A DNA stretch of 64,000 bases from Zygnema cylindricum (taxonomy: Eukaryota; Streptophyta; Zygnematophyceae; Zygnematales; Zygnemataceae), in the NCBI GenBank assembly GCA_037447655.1, contig JBBHKE010002838.1, forward strand, positions 51,939 through 115,938, in the 5' to 3' direction. Each line of letters starts with the position of its first letter. The stretch's first letter is position 1. Positions 41,601 through 56,600 of this stretch are shown piece after piece. The notes below the pieces were generated by a model that saw nothing but the letters and a program-made list of their open reading frames with translations, made no database searches and was not told the DNA's origin. A program made the translations under genes and the position numbers.

Positions 41601-44600
41601 TTGTTATTTGTTTGTTTTTCTTTCTTTTTTGGTTAACTGTATTTAAGTTCGTAGCGTCTACCAATTTTGAATACCCCTGTTTTGATACTTTATAAAATCA
41701 TTGTAGTACATAATTCGTCTTATCGTCATGTAGTTTAAATTATGCATACCCAACGAAATAAATAGATAGAGTGTATAATTATGATTGTACTTATCAATTG
41801 TATTTTTATTGTGCTTAAATTCATTTGTATTCTAGCACAATAATTCATACAATATTTATTTTGTATTCTATTTTACAATGTTTTATTCATATAAAGTTGT
41901 CAACACCATAGTAGCATTGGATTTTATAACCATTATATCCTTTGTGGGATTGCATAATGTTGAATAGCTTGTTTCATAAAACATAATGTATGTATAAAAT
42001 CCTATAGAAACACGTGTAGAATGAAGACTTTTCATTCTTCCAAATTGTTGATATCTTTGAAGCACTAACCTCCAATCCAAATCTTGATTGAAAAAACGCC
42101 AAACGATGAATCAGAGTAGCCATCCACAATCTGAACAGGTTTTCCATTCACAAAAATATGTAAGAACTTCAGAAGAAAAAAAAAACAATCTATAAGAAAG
42201 ATTTCTTAACATAAGACAATACGTTTGAATTGTTTCCGCCTTGCTAATTAAGATGTTTTAATATTAATTATTAGTAGCATTTAGCTTGCAAAGACTTTGT
42301 TCACCACGACTAGACCACAGAAAACGTTTTATGATCTGAAAAGAGAGAGACAAATAAATTCACTTTTTCCCGTAACTTGTGACCCTTTGGTAACATGCCG
42401 AGGAATCAAGACTTTGGTTTGAAATACTCTGTTATAAAGTTGTACAAAATGAAGAGAAAAATTGATCAAATTAGTCGACTATTTATGCCAATTTCTTTTC
42501 GTTGTTCAAAAATCTCATCATCCATTGGAAAACATGGCTGCAAAGATTATTTTTTTTTGTAAAATCCTACACAAAAAAAACTCGCCAATAATGGAGGATG
42601 CAAAACTGAAAAGTAACATACTCACAATTATGTATGTGTTATTTTGAAGAAGGGAAATACGGTTCAAGAAGGATTGATCTCCACAACTCTGATCGCTGTG
42701 TGCTATTTCCCAAGTTGAATTCGGCCCCATATTATAAACATAAAGTACTGTATCAAAGGTAGAGTTGTCGCAAGTAGACATGGTTACAACCTGAAGACAA
42801 CATCCAATTCAAAGCATTAGGAATGGAGAGTAGAAAAAAAGCACAGAGGGAAAATGCAATAGATTTTAACCCTCAATACCTGTGTTCACATCCATATTGT
42901 ATAACTTTTCGCTGTAGATGAGTAACCACTAGATAGCCCGCAAAATCTAAGGAAATGTTCAAAAATTTAACACCTTTACTAATACAAAATTGGCCAGATG
43001 TGGCAACTCCCATTAAACAAATATTAGAATCATCCAAATCATGCGTACAATAATTTATTAGAAATCTTCAATGCAGAATTTCCAACACGAGTCGATGGTT
43101 TCAAACTCTATATTTTTCGAAACGCTCCAACAAAAAGTGTTGCGACATCACAAAAACTATATAAATAAACAGAGGGGATTACAAAATTTTAAATAATATG
43201 CTCAAAAATGACTAACACTATATCCCTCAATCGCGTACAATTGTTAAACAAAATCACAGAAATTCAATTTTTATCAAGTCTGGAACCTAGGACGTAAAAG
43301 AAAACTATAGTGTTTTATTCTTGTCAAACTGATTTTTTGAGATGGATTTTTGTGCGAAGGCATGATCCCCAACACGAGACAGCCCGCAAAATCTTGGGAA
43401 ATTGTAACACCCTTATTAAAACAAAATTTGCTAGAAGTGGCTGCTCCCATTAAACAAACATTTGAATCATCCAAATTATGCCTACAAGAAATTATTCGAA
43501 ATCTTAGAATGCAGACTTTTCAACATAAGTCGATGGTTTCAAACTCTATTTTTTTGGAAACGCTACGAGAAAATGTGGTGCGGCATTACAAAAATTGATA
43601 GGAAAACAGACGGGCTTACATCAATTAAAATAATATGCACAAAAACTGACACTACATCTGTCAATCGCATGCAATTGTTAAACAAATGCACGTAAGTTTG
43701 ATTTTTATCACGTCAGGAACCTAAGACCAAGGGGAGCACGAAAGCATTTTATTCTCGCCAAACTGATTTTTTTGGATGGAATTTTGTGTGAAGGCATGAC
43801 CCCCAAATCGAGAAAGTTAGGCGTTTTTTGAGAGTATCAGCAAGGTATGCGATGGCTGTTTTGGTCGCAGAAACGGCCAAAAAGATTTCACTGACCTATT
43901 TTTTGGCTGTGCAGTATAAACTATATGGAAACCCAAGATTGAAATATTTGGACTTGACTTTGGAGACTGAAGTAACGTAATTCCTCTTTTATATTATTTT
44001 TGTATGTACTTCTAACCGGCATTGGGGTATATCTAAATCTCTTGGTTATGGTTGGATTTTTTTTTTAGTCCGTTTATATAAGAAGTCTTGGCAATCCTGC
44101 AACTTCTCTCAAACTTCTTGTCACACGGTTTATTTCTCGTGTGTTTCTTGTGTTAATATCTATGTTTGAACCGTCAACATTTTACAAACCCTGTAGATAT
44201 TCTCTAGAAAGACTTATCCGAAGCTGGTCAACCTAGCCCTTTTATTTCCATGCAATGTAACTTTTTGAAAAATCCAGAAATGGATCAACTTCAGAGTTCA
44301 ATTTAATGGGCGATTTTTTAACAATTTTGGATCTTTTCTTTTTCTTTTGTTTGATTAGACGTTAGATTATATTCTGTGCTCTCTATTTGTTTTCATTATT
44401 TCAGTAAAACCTAAATGTTCATATTTACTGTTTTCTACAATTCTAATGTTAATCTTGAGATTTCTTTGCACTCAATAGTAATAAAAACAGTAAAATAATA
44501 GTTTCTAATAATAGTTTCTTTTAATAGTTTCTTTGTTACTGGGTGATATGACATTTGGAGAAATTTCACAAGGCTACAAACAACCGCAACATTTGCCTTA

Positions 44601-47600
44601 AGCATAAAGTTGATATAATTCTGATATGTTCATTACAATTTTATTCATATATAGTGTGAAAAAGGATCAAACGTGCTCTATCATGGGTGGGATACTCGGG
44701 CTATCTAGTGCGAAAGGGTTTTTTCTCCAAATAAAAGCGAACGTTCCTAAGCCCATTTTTCTCCAGAAATGTCTTTATTTTACAAAAGGCAAGAAAAAAA
44801 ATAAAGCTAGTCGATATGAGCAAATGCTTTTTTCGAGCCAGCCATCTTGTCTTTTGAAGCCATGATAACATCAGGAAAACTTTATCATCAAAAAATGAGT
44901 AGAGCGTGCCTTTTAAGTTTTTTTTCCATTGTAAATGTTTTTTTTTCACTATTTAGTATAAATTGTGACCCTTTTAAACACCAAACTATTACACTTGTAC
45001 ACTTTCAGAATTTCTTCCAGGAAAGGGTGTAAAAAATTTGAATGACAACCAAGTGTATCATCCTGATAATGTCATGCCAGACCATCTCGACAATTTTGTA
45101 ATGGTCACGAAGACAAAAAGTGCAGATGCATCTGTGCGTCTAGAGTTGGTTTACTTCGCCCGAGACGAAATTATAACTGCTCCCCTTGGTGAACTATTAT
45201 TCCCTTTCATTTGAATGTTTAAATTCTTATTGGTATGTTTCCTACTCACACACAACAAGTAAATGATAATTTTAACACAAAACCAAATCTTCCTTTGTTC
45301 ACTTGCATTAGAGGCTATTCCACTTGGATTGCATACAATTTTCCATTCCAACGACTTTTCTAATAGCAAGTAGAAAGAAACTGGACTCTTAAGGTTTGGT
45401 GGCGGGCCCACCTGGTAGGCTGGTGACGTGTATTGGAACCCAACATCCGGACCGGGACTAGCTGTATGCATGTTTGTAGAGTTAGTAGTGTCACCCTCGT
45501 AGTTGAAAGGCAGCGATGAGATAATTACGGGGTTGTTGTATGTCCGCTCACATGGAGGTCCATTGCAAACTGTAAAAGTTCAACAGCGATGGTTAGAAGG
45601 TTGATGGTTTGGATCAATTGCCCAAGCTTGTTTTTCTCTGATCACTGTTTCTAACCGTTTTGTAACTTGTGCTGCATGAAAGTCAAAGAACAATTGAGAG
45701 GTACAATCTTGAGCTTTTGTATTTATAAGAGTCTGATAAATGTAACTTGCTGACATGCTTAGACAAAATAGCACATGAAAAAATCAACGAAACAACAATC
45801 ATTTCTTGGGCATTGGCATCTGTTCGACATTTGATATGGTAGCGCTCAAGTAGCCAAACGAGTGTTAACACCTGACCTGTTTGGATAAATTCGACTAAAA
45901 TGTCAAATAGTTGTTTCAATCCTCAAAAAATGTTTTTTTCATATACAATCCGAATTCTGTGAGATCAAAAAAGATTTCAAAACGATTCTACCATGATAAA
46001 AACCAGTCGTTTGGATTTTATTTGATGAGTGACATGAGACCGTCAATATACTTGGTTTCGCATTTTTTTAAATGTAAGATTTGATCTAGAAAACGGTTGA
46101 AAACCCCGAACTTGTTTAAAAAGCAGTCAAAACTCTCATTAGAAGATCAAAATGTTATGCTTCCAATGAAACATTATCATTATGAAATCCTATATTTTTT
46201 CTTTTGCATTGGGAAATAAAAGAGCAGGAAATCACAAACCCAGTATTACCAGAAAAAATAGTTATAGTCCTCTTCCCATCAGCGTTCCTCATCGAGAGAG
46301 AGAGAGAGGAGTGGCAGATAAAAGGGAAAAAGATCTTCAAAAGTTATATTATCAATCATGTCTTCTACTCCTCCCAAGTTGGTCTCCTTTCCCAATTTGT
46401 TGACCCTTTAGCTTTAGAACTTGGACTACGGGTCCCTTGACATGGTTTCACTCACTAATGACAATAACACGAATTGATTTACCTTAGCCGTTAAACTAAA
46501 ATAGAGTGATGTAGACATGTCGCCACCTTTCCAGTCATAGGACTACCTATCCGGTCTCTCTCTTTCCTTCTCTCTATTAGCCCCACAAACAATAGCTACA
46601 TCTTGCATTTTCATCATTGTTTCCAAAGAATTATAGTAAACCTAACTTAGGTTCCTAACTAACCTAAATTTGTTTAGAACTTCTAATTTTCCACGTACCC
46701 TCGTCATTGATCAAACAGTAAAAACCCACCCGATCGAAATTTGTCTTACATGCACAACTAGGTTTGACTAATTTATCCTTAGCCATCTGTACCAATTCCT
46801 TGTCCAAATTTAACCTCTCTTAATCTTCAAACTTCTCTTGCACTAATTTTTCAAAATCCAGGTTGCTTGCATAAAACTTCCATAATGAACTTCAAGTCCT
46901 CTTAAAACTCAGCATCCTTGGACTCCACGACTAGCATCTTCTTTAAGTCACTGCACGTTACAAATTTCCATTCATACCGTACCCGACAAAGGTTTTTGTC
47001 TAACTTTTAGAGCTGAGCTTTCTTGCCCTCTCAATCCACTCCACATTAACTGCAAGACATCCCCAATTCCGTATGTGTTGGACAGACGCCACTCGTCCAC
47101 TCCATAACGCCTCACTCACCCACTCGATAACGCCTCAGGTGTCTTTCTCTTTAATATTGAAATCAGCCTCCGGCTTCATACATAGCTGGCAACGAAAGTT
47201 GCATCACATCATAAGATGATACCGTGCTTAGTACTATGGATCGTAGCCATGACCATCTGTTGTAGGGTTATGTTCATGTTTTCAGCAATTCTGTTAGACT
47301 GAAGTGAAAAAAGGGTAGTTAACAGCTACCTTATCCCCCAGGCATCCCCTTTTTCTTCCAAATCCTTAAATGATATGACCCCTCCATTGTCAAAACAAAC
47401 TTTTCAATTTCCTTTGAGACTGTCTCTATGGCATCACTACCCATTCCTTAAATCAGTCAGTTTCAAAATTCTTCATTAATAGATACACCCACGACTTAAA
47501 AAAGTAACTGTCTACAATCTCGGATGTCTACAATCTCGGATATATGTTGGCTGTCTCTCAAACACTTTGGTTTCCCACTTCCACAAATATCAATTTAACA

Positions 47601-50600
47601 CGCTTTAAGGGATTATAGGCTCTTTATTTGACGTCCTTAACAAGATGTGACTTTTGACTCTGGTTACCTTTACTACAATCATTATCACCAATCACTTTCT
47701 CTCCGTTTATACCTTTCATCCCTAAATCAGATGAATTCTTGATCATACTTGCTCAAGTATCGTCTCTGAATGCTATGGATTGGTTTTTGCCCCAACGTCT
47801 CCTCCATATGAACTTATGCGGACTGTCAATAACAAACCCTTCCCCAATATGTGTCCCAACACAGTAAGGGACCACGATGCCTACGTTCTCCATACTTTAT
47901 AACATTGCCTCCATTTTTTTGAATTTGAAGTGTACTAATAGGTTCACAACACCACTAGAAATATAGGTGTCATGGAACCCCTCTTTTGTTACTCTCTCTT
48001 CAACTTACTCATTTCAAATTCGCATATCGACCTAACCATTTAGACAGTATCAACACAGTTTTCATAGGGATGACATGTCTTTTGGAACCAGTAATCACCT
48101 TAGGGATTGTTCATGTCTTGATGTCAACAAACATACTCCCACCAATGCATACATGGTGATTTACTATTATATCTATGATCTAATCATTAACCCTCATCTC
48201 ATCACGACATATCCAAAGAAATTGGAATATTTTGGAACTTGTGACCAAAATCATCCTCAACTCTTTATAATTATCCACCGTCCTATTCGTTTTTTACCTT
48301 CGTCACCTTAAACATAAAATATTTCAATATGATAGTTGGAGCCACCATCAACTTTGTCAAAGCACTAAACACTTATGAGTCCCAAGCACGGGCAAATGTG
48401 CCTCTGTTTTGTCTTTAATTATTTCACTGAATACTCAAAAGTAACTTTTCTCTTCGATTGAAGCATCTCACTAGATGTAGCAAAAATTTTGGTGGAGCAC
48501 TCAAATACACCTGGAACTTCTCATTCTCTGGTAGAATTCTGCCAAGACTAATAAGTTGCTATTCTACCAAAATATAGAGCGTTTTAGCGCAATCATCATT
48601 AGACTATTCCCGGATTTAAATTGATTAAAATATTCAAACACTTAGTCAACTTTATCCTTTACACCTTCCGGTTCTCCAAAGTTTTCCAACATTCATGAGA
48701 CATATTATGTGTCAAGAAATGTTTATGAATCGATCCTCTACAGCTCTATATCAGTCCACTAATTGCCTCCGCATCTTTCAGCTCCACAATTTCCTCGCCG
48801 TCGGGTCTTTCGGCATCTTTTCTGCCTTATTGACAATCTTTCACAATTTCTTCAAAATCAAACTTCCCTCTAATAATAACCTATTTAAAGCATAGTTTGA
48901 CCCGTTAAATTAAAACAGGTTTACCAGCCATTCGACAAATTTTCCTTTGCTTCTATCTCAGTATAAAAAACAACATCATCATCTAATTTTTCCCAACCAT
49001 TTATGTTTATTTCGTTTTCATACGTTTTATCATCTTTAGAATTTTCAAACCGCTGCAAAAGGTAGTACTAGAGCTGTCAGTAGATTCTTTCTTCACATTA
49101 ATGATCCTTTTTGTTATTTTTGATTTTCTTGTCTAGAAAATCTAACCATTCTTCGAAGAAATCCTTAACTTGACAAGAAAAATGGAACTGTCGACACCTG
49201 ATGTATCTTGTCCGAAAGGATTAGTAGGAAGTGAGTCCTTCAACTTAGGTATCCTTCCTCCTCCAAAATGATTTTTTTTCCATTGGGCTTGTTAAAAGGC
49301 ACTTCGGGGCTAATAGGATCTTCCAATGGGCTCCGTGGTAGCATTTGGTCCCAATGGTGAGGGTGTGTTCCTCTTCTTCTTCCCTCCGCCCATGGCTGGC
49401 CGGCCTGAGGGATGCAACTGTAAAACCCTAATTGAAATCAAAAAAATTGGAGCGAATCCTACCAGATACCAAATGATGGGATTGTAACACACCGGCGTGC
49501 CTAGCCCACACAAATAGTCACAAGCGGAAGCAAAAATAAACTCACAACAAAATACACTCACACTATCATATTCACCACCGTAAAGTTCTCGGGGAAATAG
49601 GCATATATTAAGCCGAAGCGTTTTTTACTCACTTACAAAACTTCTTCTCGTCTCACACTTCTCTCAAAGCTCGGAATACAGCTCATGGATTACGGCTGCG
49701 AGGCCAAACTAACATATTTTAATCCTAAGACACAAGTTAACAACACTTTTCCAAAACCATACAAAGAGTCAAACAATTCAATTAACGAAGACATATTTAA
49801 TTGAAGCAAAACGTGAGCAGGACCGTGTTTGCGGTACGAAGGCGTAACTAAAAACACATACTAAAATACCAAATGTTATTTACCGGACTGAACATAAACA
49901 CTCACATAGCCACTTAGCCGATTCTCACTATGTCAATCCTAACACCCTCTCACCCAACAGTTCTGTTCTTCCCTCATTCTCACTTGCGACAATTCCCCAC
50001 TCCCTCTCTCCTGTTACCCTTTAATATTTCTCTGATGAGCCCTTTCCTCTCAACCCATTGCTCGCTTGGTCTCTTTGTCCCTCGCGTACAAGCCCCTTAG
50101 TTGTAAGTGAAAGGAGAAAGGGAAAAAATACCGCTACAAGAGAACTTCTGTGCAATCAAGTGTTAGCCTCGTTTGACAAAAAAATATGTATGTACAAGTG
50201 AAAATCAACAAAACAACTACAAGGCCAAAATTTACTTTTGCTTTGGAATCATTAACTATGCCTATCGCCATCATATGTTGTCCAAAATCCAAACTCCAAA
50301 ATGATGTGCAATTGATTTTAAACAGCATACGATGCTTCAGTCCATTTTCGTTTTCCGCTCCACCAGTTCACCTTGTGTGAAGGTTTTAATCGGTATACAC
50401 GATGCCCTATCCAAAATATTTTTTTCTTTGGCCTCAAACCAGGTAGCCACCAATGGGCCCTCTTTGTGCCACCCTGTAAACAGTGAGCTCTTCTTTGCAC
50501 AATTTATGGTCACGTGGAACGCTCTTTTTGTGACACCTTGTGAACGGATTGGGATCTTTTTTACATTATTGATAATTACGTGGACGTATGTCATACACAC

Positions 50601-53600
50601 TATGACGTATAATATGTCAAAACATACACGTACTTTAAAACCTCAATTTATATCTCACTGGCAGCTAACAAAAAGTGAGGGATCAAAAAAAGTACGTCCA
50701 TCCGTACATGTGGAATAAAAAATATACAAAAACCTTATAAGCGTCAACCATTCGTGAAATTATGAATGTTTCAAACTTTTGACCTTTTATTTAACAACGG
50801 TATATCACCAGAAAAAAATGGAAGGACATGGAAACACATGCCATGTGTGTCTTACCAGCAAGTTAGACAAACAATTACTGAATAGACACCTAATCGTGTC
50901 TTACCAACAAGTTAGCGCAAACAATTATTGTACAGATTTCTAGTTTTGTCAGAGAAGAAAGGTATACCGTTAGCCACACCATGAATAGCTATTAGAGAAA
51001 AGAAATCATTGGCGTAGGGTTTTCTTGAAGGGCATCGATCTGATTCAGTTTAAGACAATTTGGCTAAGTTTATACCGTTTAAAGAATTGACCCTAAGAAA
51101 CCACAACCAGTTTTATTTACACTATTTTGTGCTCGTAGGGAAAAATAAACAAGCACCAAATCAGTGGTCTTAGCGCGAGTAATGATTCATGATCAGTCAA
51201 AAACAAATTATCTTGTCAAAGCATATCCTTGAGTAGTTTCTAAAAAGCAGACTCAAAAGTCTTAGAGCTCAAACCAGGGCTTGGTTCACATTTTCCCAAC
51301 AATCTTTTGAAGGTAACAGGATCAATAAGAGCCCTACTGCAAAAAGAAAAACTGAATACGAGATGTGGCCTCATAACCGAGATGCACTTCAGGTTTTTAT
51401 GAGTTACGAGTTAGTAGGCATGATATGTTTGTCAAAGATAGTTCTCATGGAAATTAAGAGGCAATCACACACCTGGAGGAGGTGGTGGAGGAGGGGTTCG
51501 CGGAGACGGAGGGGGTAGCGGAGACGGTGGCGGAGACGGAGGGGCTGGCGGAGACGGAGGGGGTGACGGAGCTCCTGTTCACGTCCCCATAAAGCAATAT
51601 CATTTTCCCACACCGGAGTGGCCAAGCGTGAGTGTTTTCGATCATTTGCAAAATAGCTCAGAGTTATGAGATCTAAACTCCTATGATGGTCTGAAAGGAT
51701 TCTTTGACATAAGTTTTTTTCTTATGTTGTAGTGCGTCCAGAAAATATGGAGAATTAGTGTTATTCTTTGCATTTGTTTCCTACAGAAATAAAAATGTCG
51801 TAAGTTTATTAAAACGTTTATTGGCACGCACTAGACTCATGTATTGTCGTTTAAACAACATTGGTTATAAAGGCTTGATAACATGCTTCCCCGCGGCAAA
51901 AATACTTCAACTTCTAGTTTTTGGGGTATGTTTTTTTGTTTTTGTGCTTGCTGTTGTTGATGTTTATTTGTTTGTTAAATCATCTTCTACAATATAGTAT
52001 TAGTTTGCACACCCAACACAATAAGAAGATTGAGTGTATTATTATGATTGTACTTATCAATTGTATTTTAATTGTGCTTAAATCCATCCGTATTCAAGCA
52101 CAATAGCTCACAATAATTCACTATAATTATTTTGTATTCTATTTTACAATGTTTTATCCTTCTTGAATTGCCAATACAATAGTAACTGTATATTTTATAA
52201 TCATCATTTATTTAGAATAGCTGATTCAGTAGATCATATTGTGTGTATAAAATCCCATTGAAAAACGTGTCGAATGAAAACGTTTCTTTTTTCAAATTGT
52301 TGGTATTTTTGAAGCACTAACCTCCAATCCAGATCTTGATTGAAAAAAGGCCAAACGATGAATCAAGGTAGCCATCCACAATCTGAACAGGTTTTTCATT
52401 CACAAAATGTACAAAGTTCAGAATAAAACATAGAATAATCTATAAGAAAGATTATTGACAAGTAGGACACTAAGTTTGTATTGCTTTCGAAATCATAATT
52501 TTGATGTTATAGTGATAATTAGGAGTAGCTATTAGCTTGCAACGTCTTTTATCACTACGCCTAGACCACAAAAAACGTCTTATCATCTGAAAGAGTGAGA
52601 GAGGCAGAAATAAATTCACTTTTCCCTGTAACTTGTGATATTTCGGTAACATGCCGAAAAACAAAGACTTTGCTCTGAAGTACTCTAAGTTGTACAAATT
52701 GAAGAGAAAGAATTGAACAAATTCCTTCAATATATATGTCCATTTTTTTTCATTCTCCAAAATTCTTATCATACATTGGAAAAATGGTTGAAAAGATTTG
52801 AAGATATTTAAAATTTTACACAAAAAATCCTTCAACAAAAACCGAGGATGAAAAACTAAAAAAAAACAAACTCACGATTAGGTATGTGTTATTCTGAAGT
52901 AGGGAAATACGGTCCAAGAAGGAACTACGTCCACAACTGTCATCGTTGTATGTTATTCTCCAAGTTGAATTCAACCCCACATTGTAAACGTAGAGTGTTG
53001 TATCAAAGGTAGAGTTGTCACAAGTAGACATGGTTACAACCTGAAGACGACATTCAATTCAAGACATTCAGGATGGAGGGTGATTGAGGAAGAAAAGCAC
53101 AAAGGAAAATGCTTTAGATTTTAACTCTAAATGCCTGTGGTTTGATCCACATTATATATTTTCTTCGCCTGAATAGCCCGCGATATCTAGGAAAATGTTT
53201 AGAGATTTAACACATTTTTTAGAACAAAATTGGCCAGATGTGGCGGCTGCCATTACACAAATATTTGAAACACCAAACCTCGCCTACAATAATTTATTAA
53301 AAATCTAACAATGCTTCCTTTATTTTGACATGAGTCGATGTTTTGCGAAATGGCATTTGAAACACCAAACCTTGCCTACAATAATTTATTAAAAATCTAA
53401 CAATGCTTCCTTTATTTTGACATGAGTCGATGTTTTGCGAAATGGCATCCGTTGCTCGAGACCCCTCCACAGCCCCCGTACGTCAAAATAGTCCGTACAG
53501 TCTGGGTACGAACAATGTTTTTTTTTCTTGTTTATTCCGCGTTTTGTAAAGATGTTTTAAAATTTTACAACACCTTCAAACATATTATCCTATTCGTGGT

Positions 53601-56600
53601 TCAACCGTTACTTTAAATAAAATCGACTCGCGAGTTGTTTTTAGATAAACTTTTAAGATGAGCTGAAATGACGTGGCCGTGGGTTGAAAACAGCAAGACG
53701 GCAAGCCGTAGTACATTTTAAGTATTAAAATGACGCAAATTGTACTTTGGTATTCACATTTTTTTTTTACGGCAGAAGATTTTCTCGTTTTAGGCTCTGT
53801 TTTGGATAAAAAGACAAGAGAAAACCCTTACTTTAACACATGGGAACACACCATAAGGCATATGTTCCATCAGGAATTTCTGTCCAGCATTACAAAATGC
53901 TACATTTTGAACGATGTTATATCGCGTAGAGCCTATAATCCACGTGTTCAAAATTGAGTAGTACCACGTAAGTTAAGATTGGATATTGAAAATTGTCAAT
54001 GAATTTCACACCGACAAATTTTAACTTCAAATCTCCATTTGTGTACCATGTACATGGATACCAGGTCATCGTACAACACAACTTTTGTACTCTTTGCAGA
54101 TGCTTGTCAAGCACCAACTCATTTTTTTAGGGTTCTTGATTTTTCGCGTGAGGAATGAGCGTTGCCAAAAATAGTATGATGAATGGGCGTTAACAAAAAT
54201 AACGTGACGAAAGTGCGTTACGAGATTACTTTTGTGATTTCGGTTGGATTGTTTCATGTATTTATCATGTGCAAATTTTTTTTAATTCCGTTGGTTGCTA
54301 TCTTGACACGTATGCTCATTATTCAACGTGTCGCGACTCAAATTTTTATGTAACTGGCAATACAGAAAAACTTGAAGCGAGTGCTTTCCAAATGAATATC
54401 CAACGGTCTGTGGTACCTCCCATACATTTGGAGAATATTGACAAGATTCTCTGTAATGTTGTTCGCGGATAAAAACAAAATAAGAGGTACCACGTGGCGT
54501 GAAGAGGCCCCGATTTTTGTAAGCAGCCTCACTTTTCATCCGATGTAATTCACCCTAAGTCTAATGTAATGATTCGTGATTAGATTTCAATTTGGCGGCT
54601 AGCTTAAAAGCTAACATGTGCTCTCAAGGTGGAGTTCGCATAAGTGAGAAAGTGGGCTTGCGCGCAACAATTTATTTACATGTGGTTGTCGCAATTTTGT
54701 TACCGTAAACATTGGCCAACCATGTAAATTGTTGATTTTACAACGATCGATGTTCACAAGCGTATTTGGCAAGTCAAAACTGTTCAACGTATTGATTGTC
54801 AAATGTAAACTCAATGGTACCTGCTTTGAACTAATGTGTACTAAACATGTCCAATCTTTGACAAGTTGACGTAAGAGATGTATCGAAAGTATGAATTGCA
54901 TGTGTAACCTCCAAAATGACGCCAACATCCGCTATTCGGAAATGTAACGTACTTTACTCGTAACACAAAACTAAGTCGAACTATCGGTTCCAAATTATCG
55001 TGGAACAGACTAACCAATATTTCATTGAAACTAAAAAACTGTCAATGTCTACCAACAAAACAACAAGAAGACCAAAGAAGTACAACTAAAAAAAAAATTG
55101 TAGAGAAAAAATTTACGATGCTAAATGTAGGAAATGTCGCTAATCCTCTATTTTCGTCAATCACGGAACACGAACGTTTATGAGTCGAAATGTTCAAATG
55201 ACTAAAAGTAGGGCATGCTAAACCAGATTAATAAACATACATTTGTGAGGTTCAACAATTTTTCTAGGACACTGTCATCTACAAAAAGTACAAACACTGG
55301 AAATGACAGTAGTACGTTGCCTATGGTTATTAGCGTTAAGGATTTATTATTGTAAATGTGAAATTAAAATATGCAATGCTAATTAATGGAAAGAGATGTG
55401 GGAGGTTGAGTTTTCATCTTTAAATAGTATTGCTAACATAAGTTTATGATTTTTTACCATAGAATGTGGCGACCGATTTAGTGCTATCGACGCTAATAAA
55501 GCTAGACATTATAGTATTGTGTAATGGTAGAGTTTAACCGGTAGTCAACATGTGCGTGTTCTTAGCATTAGTTGATATAAATGCTTGATATGTCAAAGAA
55601 ATTTTATTGCAATATTTTACCAATATACTTGATATTCCAATAAGATAATATCTCAAGGATTAACCTTTTTCATTATTTTTAAATGTTCCATTGGTTAGTA
55701 TTTTTATGTACTATATCGCCTATTGCTGTTAGATTTAATCACTCTTTTTCCAAAAAGTGTTTTTTTAAACTCGAAATTATGCATCTCTTTTCATCATAAT
55801 AAGCAATTAAGTCGCCTAAAATACGCCACGCAAAAATCTTATTTAAATCTAGTCAGTATTAATATTAAATTTACGTTAATAACGGTGTTCGGTGTGGTGC
55901 TCTTTCCACATTGTGTCGCATATTTAATACAAGTCGTCAGGATCCGTCGTGAAACGTCGCATCCGATTCCAAAAAAAAAAATGACGTTGAGTGTCCATCA
56001 GGATAAAATTTGGGTCACACTGTGAATCACTATTAATGTAATAAAACTAGTGTTGTGTATCGGTAAGGATTTGCCGATAACCGATATGGGCCTTTTTTCG
56101 GGGACCCGATAATCGATATATTGGTACGATATATCGCTATCGGTCTTATCGCCGATAAGTAGCCGATAATATCGGCTACTTATAGGCGATAATGTCGATA
56201 ACGATAACTATCGGCGATAACTGTACGAGCCGTACAGATAAATGTACGGCGTGTACACTCAACTGTACGTCTTATTCCCCCGACGCGCCCTACTCACAAC
56301 CCCTGAGGTACCTACCAATCAGATCATTTGTACAAGCCGAAAGTACAGTAGCCGGCATAATATGTGTACGGCTTTAGTACGGCTCCAGTTAAAACAATGT
56401 ACCTTTCACATCCGACGCCGTGGCTTTGTCCCTTTATTGTTTGGGATCCACTGGAAACCTGCCACGTGTCAATCCATCGGCTTTTTTGGCAAAAGCCGCC
56501 AAAAAAGCCATTCCGAGATGTCGGCGCTCACGCTGACTGTCCGCCCGTATTTTCTCATTGAATGTCGTCCGTTCGATTCCGGCGGCGCGCATAATGTTAT

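Noticed and set aside
51404-51651. - strand frames with SVSASPSVSATVS or LRHPLRLRQPLRLR repeats
   Set aside because: Alternative frames of linker exon L2. They do not match the phase set by the neighbouring domain exons.
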